Shown piece after piece: positions 30,504 through 35,879 of a stretch of DNA of 64,000 bases; position 1 is the stretch's first letter, and every line of letters starts with the position of its first letter. The stretch covers positions 66,686,787 to 66,750,786 of the forward strand of contig NC_091121.1 in the NCBI RefSeq assembly GCF_040183065.1, read 5' to 3'. The DNA comes from Periplaneta americana (lineage: Eukaryota > Arthropoda > Insecta > Blattodea > Blattidae). A model generated the notes under the pieces. That model saw only the letters and a program-made list of their open reading frames with translations, ran no database searches and was not told where the DNA came from. Made by a program: the position numbers and the translations under genes.

Positions 30504-33046
30504 CAAGAAATGCCGTGGTGTTGACTTCATGCTTCATACATGTTGACTCGTGAGACACGTGTGAGATCAATATCTTTTTGGAATTGTATTAGACTCCACA
30601 ATGTGTCCAACACGTGAAAGAAAGTAAGTGTGGCTCCCTTTGTGAGTTTCAGATAACAACATTATCTATAAGTGAATTACCCTTCATATAATTGTAATAA
30701 GATATGCAAAACTATCTATTAGTGTAATTTTTAAGTTATGTTTCAGGCTAAGAGATTATTTGTAGTTTTTATAAGTGAAGTTTTTAAGTAGATCCTATGT
30801 TATCTTATATCCTATTCTATTTTGAAGTTAATTCTTCTCAGTCATTATTGGTTCTCTTTGAATAATCGCCACCATCCTTACTGTATTCACTCATATTAGC
30901 TGCATACCGTCACCTCCTTTAAAGCCACTTTAAGCACTGACATTAACCTTCTTCTCCACGTAGTCGTCTTGGACATGAACTTGTTGTGCCTCGAGACCAG
31001 TTTAAGTATTCCCTCGTTGTAACAAGTGGCTACCTGTTGATTCAACTAGTCCATAACATAATTCCCCATTCCATAACAGCATCCTTTAAGTCAATTTTGG
31101 TCAATCATTCAGTCAGTTGGTTCTTCAGCCTTATCAATCGGTTGGTTTGTCAGTTGGTTAGTTGATGATCTTTTGATTTGTCAGTCAGTCAGTCCAAGAT
31201 GGCCTGACTGACTAAACTTCTGAATAACTGATTGAATGATTCACCAACTGATTATTAACAGATCAAGATACCGGTTGAAAGTTTTTTTCCAGCAAGGTGT
31301 TTCTTTATGTTCGGAAACAGGTGAAAATCCGACGATGCCAAGTCCGGACTGTGGGATGAATACTGAAAAATTTCCCACGTAAGTCCTTTGGCTTTCTGGA
31401 AGTATGCATGCGAGCATTGTCAAGAAGAACAATTCCACGTGAGAGCACACCTCTGTGATGGCTCTGAATAGTCTGATGAATAACTGATCGAACTTCGCAG
31501 TTGGTGGGATTATCAATATGCGCGTTCACTTTCAAGAAATGCTGCATTCAACAAATTAATATTTACGTGCTAAAAACTACACCAGGCAAATATTTATACT
31601 ACACTGAACACAGTTAATGCGAGCCTGGCTGCAACGAAATACAATTCTCTTCTTTTCCAATATAATCCTGCAAGATCTTGTTTTCTTTATTTTCTCGCAT
31701 AAAATTTGCAGATTGTTTGTGTTGTATGGGGTGGTTAGAGTATCTAATCACCCCATACAACACAAACAATCTGCATTCAGGACAATGGTACACAGATTAC
31801 TCAACATACCCATGAGCCAACAACACTACAATGAAGAAGTGAACACAATCAAATACATAGCACAAGAAAACTGTTACAATCCAAACCTAATAGACAACAT
31901 CATAAGAAAGACAAAACAAAAACTTAACACAAAAACACGCAAAACACAACACAAACACAAGAACACAAAAAATACATCGCACTAACATATGAAAACAAAA
32001 GCACACATAAGATCGCATCTTCATTCAGAAAGCAGAAATACAACATAGCATACAGAACAGAAAACACACTACAAAGGCATTTCAACACATAAAAAACACA
32101 AACAAATAAATACGACCACACAGGTGTATACAAACTCACATGTAATAGTTGCGACAAGTTCTACATTGGACAGACAGGCAGATCATTCCAAACATGCTAC
32201 AAAGAACACATTAATGCATTAACCAGAGGACACAATACATCTACATACGCCGATCACATAACCAATGCTAACCATACATACAATAACATAAATGCAGACA
32301 TGGAAATCCTACACATACAACCCAAGAACCAAAAACTCAACACACTAGAACAATACGAAATATACAAACACACTAAAACACACCCCGATCAAATTCTCAC
32401 CACACAGATCAATTTCAGTACACGCACACTATTTGACTCCATTTTCAACACCTTTCAATAATCAAACGCACCCACATAACAGGCAGAGAAGTTCGAGATG
32501 ATGCCGAGATCTAGTAGGCTCTGAGGATGGTGTGTTAAGCACTGAAACAGCCATAAGCCGCACAAACTTACATAATTAACACGAGTAAGTGCGCTAGTTA
32601 ATCAATGACTTTAGTTTTTTCTTTTGTCATGTATTATGTTGGTTTTCGAATTATAGCAATGTCTTTCTTGGGCTAGGAAGTGTGCTTGATTCACTGCAAA
32701 ATAATTGATTTTCCTTGTGCTTGCAGAATTTTGATGCTGTGCCTTATTTCATCCATACTACAGTAGTGGTTTTGAAATTCTGTATAACCACTAGCATGTA
32801 TTTGCCATTACTGTTTAAATCTTCTAATTTCAGTTATTGGAATAAATTTATTCTTTTTAATTTGCAGATGTGATGGCGCAATATTTGCCACAGAAGCCAC
32901 GCTGCATCGAATTATTTGCTAGGTATCTCTTGCCAGGATGGACTTCTTGGGGTTACGAAGTTATGAAACTGCAGCATCTCTCTCTCTTCATTGAGAGAGA
33001 TGAGAAAACAGAATTGGTCGAATGTTGTAATGTTATAAGTACGTAG
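13286..33046 (+). CDS. METTL4: METTL4-type adenine N6-methyltransferase, five coding exons
   Basis: Joining 13286-13543, 14992-15371, 20987-21161, 22042-22219 and 32868-33046 gives 1170 nt (389 residues plus stop) with every phase matching and every intron GT..AG. The product is an MT-A70-family SAM-dependent methyltransferase. METTL4 homologues N6-methylate 2'-O-methyladenosine in U2 snRNA, and DNA 6mA activity has also been reported. Visible landmarks are the [20 protein letters not shown] start, catalytic DPPW (194-197), [23 protein letters not shown], and the C-terminal CIELFAR...GWTSWGYEV block. It is shorter than the human protein (about 470 residues), mostly in the poorly conserved N-terminal half. 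Intron 4 alone is 10.6 kb, mostly mobile DNA. The identification rests on motif order and residue matches, so I am confident of the family. Confidence 0.93.
14545..14885 (-). mobile_element. Tc1/mariner-like transposase relic in METTL4 intron 1
   Basis: The complement gives [20 protein letters not shown], then [14 protein letters not shown] (the equivalent of PPRSPDLTPLDFFLWG around the last catalytic residue). After shifts it continues with [23 protein letters not shown] remnants. Multiple frameshifts show it is dead. No terminal inverted repeats were found. Confidence 0.6.
14992..15371 (+). CDS. METTL4: METTL4 exon 2, contains DPPW
   Basis: The acceptor is TTGTTGCAG|GTTGTG and the donor CTGG|GTAAGA, ending in phase 2. 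It encodes [20 protein letters not shown], a [14 protein letters not shown] segment and [16 protein letters not shown]. The DPPW codons lie at 15313-15324; in MT-A70 enzymes this motif binds SAM and the target adenine. The N-terminal half of the exon is the divergent linker region. Confidence 0.92.
15590..17102. mobile_element. Triple MITE array with outer TTAA duplications
   Basis: Three copies (15590-15965, 16159-16533, 16727-17102; about 376 bp each) begin GGCCCATTCACAATGAAAAT and end with the complement, ATTTTCATTGTGAATGAGCC. Two identical 193-bp spacers (15966-16158 and 16534-16726) separate them, giving a 568-569-bp period. TTAA flanks the whole array (15586-15589 and 17103-17106) but not the internal copies. 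TIRs plus TTAA suggest a piggyBac-type (or Kolobok-type) MITE that was tandemly duplicated together with its neighbour. It sits in METTL4 intron 2. The 96-codon - strand frame at 16800-17090 is non-coding MITE sequence. Confidence 0.88.
17590..17955 (+). mobile_element. LINE 3' end with (GAA)n tail
   Basis: The + strand reads [20 protein letters not shown], then [19 protein letters not shown], a stop, [20 protein letters not shown] and [19 protein letters not shown] before a stop. This is a standard C-terminal region of insect LINE reverse-transcriptase polyproteins (Y...W..H..RM...R.P....Y.P.G.R..GRP.KRW). A (GAA)n/(GAAGAA) tract at 17929-17952 is the probable 3' tail. It lies in METTL4 intron 2. 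Confidence 0.65.
18083..18185 (-). pseudogene. Possible small transposase relic
   Basis: The complement reads [27 protein letters not shown] resembles the WPPRSPDL motif before the last catalytic residue of Tc1/mariner-type transposases, and the following residues keep the hydrophobic pattern. With fewer than 35 residues the call is weak. Confidence 0.3.
18236..19457. mobile_element. DNA transposon with AGTAAAACTTCATTTA terminal repeats
   Basis: AGTAAAACTTCATTTATAC at 18237 is matched by its complement, GTGTAAATGAAGTTTTACT, at about 19438-19456. Subterminal GAAAAATGTGTAACTGAAAT motifs recur near both ends (18291, 19353, 19430). Flanking bases are TA-rich, fitting a TA target. The CAGTAAAAC-type end resembles pogo-like elements. 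No transposase is recognised, and a second element (18743-19226) is nested inside. It lies in METTL4 intron 2. Confidence 0.65.
18743..19226. mobile_element. Nested TA-flanked MITE
   Basis: The left end is CTGTATTTATGTGATTATAA and the right end the complement of CCGTATTTACGTCATCAAAT, flanked by TA at 18741-18742 and 19227-19228. Internally, TGTTATATTCGCAC and GTGCGTATTATATTC extend the inverted symmetry. It is 484 bp, non-coding, and inserted inside the 18.2-19.5 kb element. Confidence 0.6.
19600..20938 (-). mobile_element. 5'-truncated, decayed LINE in METTL4 intron 2
   Basis: Reading leftwards: [17 protein letters not shown] and [20 protein letters not shown] (to 20570), [20 protein letters not shown] (20421-20236), then [20 protein letters not shown] and [20 protein letters not shown], ending in DLREVGYD (to 19688). 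These are the RT fingers/palm, the YADD catalytic motif and the LINE C-terminus in correct order, broken by stops and small gaps. The 3' tail is AAGCCATAAGTAAGTAACTG. The endonuclease and RT N-terminus are missing. The fragments at 33.71-34.15 kb and 10.17-10.28 kb belong to the same family. Confidence 0.85.
20987..21161 (+). CDS. METTL4: METTL4 exon 3
   Basis: The acceptor is GATTTCAG|GTACCAG and the donor CTGAAG|GTAACT, phase 2 in and phase 0 out. It encodes [14 protein letters not shown], then [20 protein letters not shown] and [16 protein letters not shown], the core Rossmann strands and the W.K.. motif typical of the family. A truncated LINE ends only about 50 bp upstream of the acceptor. 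Confidence 0.92.
21403..21558. repeat. Two-copy 78-bp tandem duplication
   Basis: CATTTGAAAACAGGCCTGCA starts each copy (21403 and 21481). The copies differ at about one base (GGCCATG versus GGCTATG), so the duplication is recent. It lies in METTL4 intron 3. Confidence 0.9.
22042..22219 (+). CDS. METTL4: METTL4 exon 4
   Basis: The acceptor is TTTTTGGCAG|GTAACA and the donor ATAGCAG|GTAGAG, phase 0 in and phase 1 out. It encodes a [15 protein letters not shown] segment followed by [18 protein letters not shown]. This corresponds to the family's K.PYEGLILGR and VS.P...HSHKPPL blocks. Confidence 0.92.
22265..22350 (-). mobile_element. Possible Penelope-like 3' end relic
   Basis: The complement reads CAATGACGAACACCATGTCG, then AAACTAGTCAGCCAGGTAAT and ATTAACACAGTAA. 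The order GATG-like...CGAAAC...GCC...TAATTAACACnnGTAA parallels the 3' end of the better-preserved Penelope-like element at 32.5 kb. There is no coding support, so this is tentative. Confidence 0.3.
22643..22656. repeat. 14-bp target-site duplication, left copy
   Basis: CGGCTAAGCATGAT at 22643-22656 is repeated exactly at 25960-25973. The pair brackets the RTE element. Confidence 0.92.
22657..25959 (-). mobile_element. Full-length RTE-clade LINE, apparently intact
   Basis: A 3.3-kb element lies between perfect 14-bp target duplications in METTL4 intron 4. On the - strand it has a ~268-bp 5' UTR, one long ORF (25691-22674), and almost no 3' UTR, ending in a short (GAT)n tail. A single endonuclease plus RT ORF, a minimal 3' UTR and a trinucleotide tail are hallmarks of the RTE clade. 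An intact ORF, full length and identical target duplications suggest a recent insertion that may still be autonomous. It is antisense to METTL4. Confidence 0.9.
22674..25691 (-). CDS. RTE-type endonuclease / reverse transcriptase ORF
   Basis: A 1005-residue product that nicks target DNA and reverse-transcribes its own RNA there. Residues ~25-265 form an APE-type endonuclease: GTWN (27-30), QEVRW with Glu59, GDLNAQVG from 163, NQIDH (230-234) and SDH (258-260). The reverse transcriptase covers roughly 500-800, with [10 protein letters not shown] (Asp642), GLRQGDSLA from 698 and YADD (739-742). The C-terminus has [19 protein letters not shown] and [12 protein letters not shown]. All catalytic residues are present and there are no stops. 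The frame is open for some 40 codons upstream of the ATG, so a non-AUG start is possible. About 1000 residues is normal for RTE ORFs. Confidence 0.93.
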   Translation of the reverse strand: MKPKELVNGRINRSQPGLKKVNELRIGTWNVLTLYKPGALKTLIEQLKICTADITAIQEVRWLGEGVIEKKECTVFYSCNKHKHQFGTGFVVNNRVKHIIMDFKPLSDRICILRTRGKFFNCSLINVHAPTEDKQDNEKESFYYRLDKAYDSCPKNDIKIILGDLNAQVGKESVYQTTIGKHSLHNVSNGNGCRLINFAASRGMVIGSTIFCHKKIHKGTWKHPDGVTVNQIDHTLIDKRHISSLMDVRSYRGVNMDSDHFMVISKFRQRISNHKNVNTHQVNSRKIVKFNIEELKKEKTETLYKQQMEEQLRNRKNDTTANNVTINEQWNGIKNIITRTAVSILGEIDKPERNHWFDEECELVTQEKNLAYTVMLQRGCTRQSKEEYRIKRREEKRVHRTKKRIYENQRMENLEDFRRTNNSKHFYKIVNSDRKNFKPRITMCKDNEGMILTKRNEILKRWTEHFKEFLNKENNDLQCIINNNDYRNDDHDDIDEPTEEEIRDVIIGLKKNKAPGMDSIQSELLQSSSNELIQDIQKLIKDIWTQEMIPDDWRIGVICPLHKKGDQMICSNYRGITLLNTTYKIFSRILHNRLLPYTERAIGKYQAGFRSGKSTIDQIFTLRQIIEKTYEQKIETHHLFVDFSTAYDSINRAELYKAMVELNIPKKLVRLVKTCMDDSQCQIKIQSELSDLFQTTKGLRQGDSLACLLFNIALEKVIRDADIQTRSTILYKSSQILAYADDIDIIGRSVENVKRTFPALETAAQKIGLKINEQKTKYMIVGCKKQKRDLTTTTHLKINQYKFQRVSSFVYLGSLINDTNDISEEIDRRIQNANKAYFGLLRHFKSRLLTRETKCNIYNVLVKPVLTYGSETWTLSKTHMSRLRSFETKILRKIYGPICDKGEWRIRYNFELYQLYKSPDVVTVIKISRLRWAGHVQRMADHEIPKKVMGNKFEGKRSVGRPRLRWMDGVLEDLKKVGIKGWWLVARDRNAWKRVLREAEAQIGL
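25960..25973. repeat. 14-bp target-site duplication, right copy
   Basis: CGGCTAAGCATGAT, identical to 22643-22656. Confidence 0.92.
26311..26372 (+). repeat. Short copy of a dispersed TTGTTTAGTCAACTGTCC repeat
   Basis: (GTT)n, then TTTAGTCAACTGTCCGATGA and CAGTTCTGAC. The first ~40 bases match the start of the longer repeat at 27327-27560 in the same orientation; the rest is lost. Confidence 0.6.
26735..27335 (+). pseudogene. THAP-domain protein relic
   Basis: Two + strand frames carry [20 protein letters not shown], then a [18 protein letters not shown] segment (THAP: RW...R..F........CS.HF.......L..GAVPTIFNFP). A second frame follows with [20 protein letters not shown] and [14 protein letters not shown], the coiled coil that often follows a THAP domain. 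The zinc-binding Cys/His residues are partly lost (CILNIS in place of CSLHF). It ends abruptly at the dispersed repeat at 27327. It could derive from a transposase or a host THAP gene. It lies in METTL4 intron 4. Confidence 0.6.
27327..27560 (+). repeat. Dispersed repeat, possibly a SINE
   Basis: Starts TTGTTGTTTAGTCAACTGTC, continues through CACAAGTGATACCAAAAAGG, then GCCACTTATGAGGCAACTAG and GGTGGCCAGTTCCTTTCCTC. Its beginning recurs at 26316. I recognise it as a repeat from the internal duplication; no pol III boxes are visible. Confidence 0.5.
27561..28500. other. METTL4 intron 4 sequence, nothing recognised
   Basis: AT-rich with no motif-bearing frame, hairpin or terminal repeat that I can see. 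Confidence 0.5.
28506..29343. mobile_element. 838-bp non-autonomous transposon with subterminal repeats
   Basis: The ends are GGTACAGTACAGTCACACGT (left, then CGCTACTTTTGC) and the complement of the right end, GGTACGGTCACACGTCGCTA, flanked by TTAA on the left and TTTAA on the right. Inside both ends the motif AAAAGTAGCGACGTGTGAAC or parts of it recur in both orientations (CGTGTGAAC near 28576, 28669 and 29267, with a variant near 29169), together with GCAACTTTTGCTGCA variants. The middle (28790-29110) is ordinary AT-rich DNA. There is no transposase. TTAA-like flanks suggest piggyBac or Kolobok, but dense subterminal repeats are also seen in hAT MITEs. Confidence 0.72.
29350..31235. other. 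METTL4 intron 4, microsatellites only
   Basis: Contains (ATT)n at 29706-29747, (AAT)n at 30459-30500 and CAGT-rich simple sequence near 31105-31215. No coding or transposon signal recognised. Confidence 0.55.
31245..31560 (-). mobile_element. Mariner transposase relic, catalytic C-terminal part
   Basis: The complement reads [20 protein letters not shown], then in a shifted frame [20 protein letters not shown] and [14 protein letters not shown] and SPDLA.SD.HLF carry the second and third catalytic Asp of mariner (DD34D) transposases. Only 30 residues separate the two Asp instead of 34, so a small deletion accompanies the frameshift. It lies in METTL4 intron 4. Confidence 0.8.
31707..31775. 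repeat. 31-bp near-perfect inverted repeat
   Basis: Arms 31707-31737 and 31745-31775 match at 30 of 31 positions with a 7-base spacer. The left arm starts TGCAGATTGTTTGTGTTGTA and the right arm is its complement. The right arm is the first part of the Penelope-like coding remnant, so the left arm is an inverted copy of that element's 5' end. Confidence 0.95.
31745..32600 (+). mobile_element. Penelope-like element, 3' half with GIY-YIG domain
   Basis: The first frame (31750-31960) reads [20 protein letters not shown] and [13 protein letters not shown], the RT thumb and linker of Penelope-like elements. After a one-base shift near 31965 it continues with [20 protein letters not shown] and, past one stop, [20 protein letters not shown] then [14 protein letters not shown]...C..C...YIGQTGR...R..EH is the GIY-YIG endonuclease with the Cys pair typical of this group. 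The ORF ends at a TAA (32459-32461). The 3' part (CTGAGGATG...GAAACAGCC...TAATTAACAC) is the usual 3' terminal region. It is 5' truncated and begins with an inverted repeat. It lies in METTL4 intron 4, sense to the gene. Confidence 0.85.
32522..32560 (+). ncRNA. Candidate hammerhead-ribozyme core (relic)
   Basis: CTGAGGA fits the CUGANGA core, followed by a short helix (GTG...CAC) and GAAAC. Penelope-like elements are known to carry hammerhead motifs in their terminal repeats. I could not find clean stem I pairing or a clear cleavage site, so this may be only a remnant. Confidence 0.35.
32868..33046 (+). CDS. METTL4: METTL4 exon 5 (terminal coding exon)
   Basis: The acceptor is TTAATTTGCAG|ATGTGATG, phase 1 in. 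It encodes [20 protein letters not shown], then [10 protein letters not shown] and an acidic tail to a TAG at 33044-33046. ELFAR...GWTSWGNEV is the C-terminal signature of METTL4 and MT-A70 proteins. It lies 10.6 kb from exon 4. Confidence 0.93.
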
Positions 33047-33121
33047 TGTCAAGAATTGTCATTCAAATTTGACAGGAAATTTAAGGAAATTCCACGGATT
33101 GAGTGAAATGTCTGTACTAGA

Positions 33122-33127
33122 ATTAAA
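33122..33127 (+). promoter_or_regulatory. Candidate METTL4 poly(A) signal ATTAAA
   Basis: ATTAAA, the commonest variant of AATAAA, lies 76 bp past the METTL4 stop. No AATAAA occurs in the ~100 bp after the stop. The cleavage site is not defined. Confidence 0.4.
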
Positions 33128-33187
33128 GTAATGAAATATAGTATGTAATTTCTGTAACAATGTAGTGTATGTTATTTGGTAATCATA

Positions 33188-33208
33188 TATATATATATAT
33201 ATATATAT
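33188..33208. repeat. (TA)n microsatellite
   Basis: About ten TA units downstream of METTL4. Confidence 0.9.
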
Positions 33209-33249
33209 CCAATATACCGAGTATTTCCATAACTATTGCCTGCATAATT

Positions 33250-33509
33250 GAATTTAAACTTTTAGCTTTAGTAATGAAACATTGCTGACATACATTGCTC
33301 TTCCAATATTGGTATTGTTAGTATTGTTTCATGGCGAGAGCATGTGTTCAGATTGTGGTGGGAAGAAAGGTAAGTGAAGCGAGACAACAGGTACGAAGGA
33401 ATAGAAGTGTTCAAGATTTCGAAGAGAAGGAGAAGTGAATGTAAATTTCTTTTCTTATCTAGTTTAAGCCAACCTGTTTTTTCCAAGGATGGAGTAATAT
33501 GATCATATG
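33250..33509 (-). mobile_element. Jockey-like LINE, fragment 1 (C-terminal part)
   Basis: The complement reads TYDHITPSLEKTGWLKLDKK, RNLHSLLLLFEILNTSIPSY and LSSHHNLNTCSRHETILTIP. This is the region downstream of the RT palm in Jockey-like LINEs (DH.TP.L..L.WL....R...H.L.L.....L....P.YL...F). It continues the coding sequence broken off at 35.69 kb on the same strand. The final segment (RLWNSLP block) is lost near 33262. Confidence 0.78.
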
Positions 33510-33707
33510 TATAGGTCGCGCCAGGGATTTTGGCAGATGGATTTTCTTAATGCGATCTGGAGAGTGAGTTCTCACCGCTGCAAGATCGGTTGTTATCTCT
33601 GTCGCAGTGGAATGGGTAGGACATAAGAGTAAACATGCACGCCCGAGTATTTGTGCACTCTGGACAGACACCTCCAAAAACTAAACAAATATTACTGTAG
33701 TCTATAT

Positions 33708-34150
33708 GTGTCTTTGGTATTCCCAAGAAACTTGTTCGATTAATTAAAATGTGTCTCAATGAAACTTACAGCAGAGTCCGTATAGGCCAGTTTCTATCTG
33801 ATGCTTTTCCAATTCACTGCGGGCTAAAGCAAGGAGATGCACTATCACCTTTACTTTTTAACTTCGCTCTAGAATATGCCATTAGGAAAGTTCAGGATAA
33901 CAGAGAGGGTTTGGAATTGAATGGGTTACATCAGCTTTTTGTCTATGTGGATGACGTGAATATGTTAGGAAAAACTCCACAAACGATTAGGGAAAACACG
34001 GAAATTTTACTTGAAGCAAATAAAGCGATAGGTTTGGTGGTAAATCCCGAAAAGACAAAGTATATGATTATGTCTCGTGACCAGAATATTGTACGAAATG
34101 GAAATATAATCTGTTATATATATGGAAATATGTTAATCCTTAGTCAATAG
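33708..34150 (+). mobile_element. LINE reverse-transcriptase fragment, YVDD
   Basis: The + strand reads [20 protein letters not shown], then [20 protein letters not shown] and [20 protein letters not shown], and [15 protein letters not shown] before it degrades. It is the same family as the 19.6-20.9 kb element (shared [24 protein letters not shown]). The catalytic YADD has become YVDD. Both ends are missing. It is nested in the 2.17-kb transposon. Confidence 0.85.
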
Positions 34151-34387
34151 ATAAGACTGAGTTTTACGAAATACGAACATTAAGGGATGGAAAATGGGAG
34201 GCAGTAATGATCAAAATAATTATACCGATTTATTTTGTTTAACCAGCAGACGTGCAGCCTTTAAATTTAATACAAAGATTCACTCATAAAATTGGGTTAG
34301 ACTATTCATCTCATCTCTCAGAATTGTTTCTAAAATGTATAAGAAAAGTAAAAAAATTCAATTTCATGTAGGCTACTCCCTTGAAAT

Positions 34388-34390
<3 letters not shown>

Positions 34391-34438
<48 letters not shown>
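34391..34438. repeat. 48-base poly(T)
   Basis: An uninterrupted T run. On the - strand it is poly(A), possibly the tail of a retroposed copy extending rightwards, but I cannot identify the parent. Confidence 0.95.
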
Positions 34439-34442
<4 letters not shown>

Positions 34443-35689
34443 CCGAGCAGAGAGGAGAGAGAAAGAAGTCAACGATTTTAAAAATTCACTAAATTATATT
34501 TAACTAGAGACGTAAAATTTAAAGTGAAGGTTAGTCTCTACAATATTGGTTAAACATTCTTAGATTTTTTAAATACCATATCCTAAGGTACTGATGAAAA
34601 GGCAGAAGGGAGTGAGAAATCTCATGTCATCCGATCTCGATGAAAGTCGATATCTGGGGATCTTTGCGATCACAGAATACGAATAAGGTATTATTTAGTC
34701 CGACTTTGTCCCTAAAGTGGTGGAGTGGGACAAAAATGAGTGAAAAATTAAATTAGATATCTTAGGGATTTTCGAGACGAAAATTACGAATAATACAATT
34801 TGTGCGAATTCAATATGGCAGTTTCAGTACTATGAATTGTATTTTAAAAAATTAAACATCGGATATCGCACAGGTAACACATGTACAGTATTTAAGGGGG
34901 TATGTAACACCTTTTGATAGTAGGCCTATACATTTAGTAAAATCCAAAGTGTAATTTCTACATATTCTGAATGAATGTTGTGCTGGAATTTAATATAGCC
35001 ATCAGCCAATACTTCTAGATTAATAAAATTTTTAGAATCCATAAAATACAGTATTTATTGTGAATGGTAATTATATTTTTCAATTGGTGCAATTTGTGTA
35101 GGGAAAATTGGTTTCTCCGATATTTTGTACGATTACGAATATTTTAAAATGCTTTCTTCTCTGTTCTATTCACAATGTGCGTGTGAAGAAATTTTTGCCC
35201 TTGTAATATCCATTACAATCCTATTTATTATACTCTTATATAAATCTAACTTCAGCAGCATGCAATTTTACCCAATTAACCAAATTATATTTTGATTATT
35301 AAGAAGAATCGTACTTTTATTAACTTGAATTGTCGCACCACCAGTAGACGATCCCTAGATTATTACTGGACAAATCTTGTATATTGGTCTGGTAAGGGTA
35401 GAATTTTCCTTTTAATTAAGAATTAATTTAATTTAGAAAATGTAGGAGACGTATTGTAAAATCACTGTGAATGGAAGTCATTTACATTTATTAAAGGCAT
35501 TCTTTGAGTAGGACTGTACCGTGGTGTGTTTCATAATAAGGATAATTGATATGAGCTGCTGTTATGAAAATATGAACGACTCAGAATGTTATCGCATCTC
35601 ATTCTCGCAGCTTACAGAAACAATATTGGCTCGCCTGCTGGAAATGACATCGAGGTCATCTGCCAAAATCGGTGCCTCCGACTATACGA

Positions 35690-35879
35690 ACATTGCTTAC
35701 AAAACGTATGCACAAATTATGAGCACGTTGAAGTTTCGTTTTGTTGTCGCTGCAAAGATCAGTCAGTAAGATGTCAGGATAGTCAAAATATGGAAATATA
35801 AGCGTCTGCACAAGGGACTTTTTTAAGCAATAGGAAAGATGAACATTTATCCTTTTTAGCACATGGATAATAGAATATA
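35690..35879 (-). mobile_element. Jockey-like LINE, fragment 2
   Basis: The complement reads SIIHVLKRINVHLSYCLKKS, LVQTLIFPYFDYPDILLTDL and LQRAHNLCIRFVSNVR. This is the RT thumb and the following LQ..Q...R.I block of Jockey-like LINEs. The left break (NVR) continues at 33509 and the right break (CRKV) at 36811. Confidence 0.8.

Larger units (their letters stand above)
33512..35684. mobile_element. 2.17-kb TA-flanked transposon inserted in the Jockey-like LINE
   Basis: The left end is TAGGTCGCGCCAGGGATTTT and the complement of the right end is TAGTCGGAGGCACCGATTTT; both continue GGCAGATG (about 20 of 28 positions match). TA flanks at 33510-33511 and 35685-35686. Deleting the element and one TA joins the LINE codons in frame (N-V-R, then T-Y-D-H). 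It carries a LINE fragment (33.71-34.15 kb) and a 48-T tract. No transposase is recognisable in the rest. Confidence 0.72.

Noticed and set aside
35521..35801. + strand frames of 71-82 codons
   Set aside because: They overlap the right end of the 2.17-kb transposon and the antisense LINE fragment and have no motif of their own.
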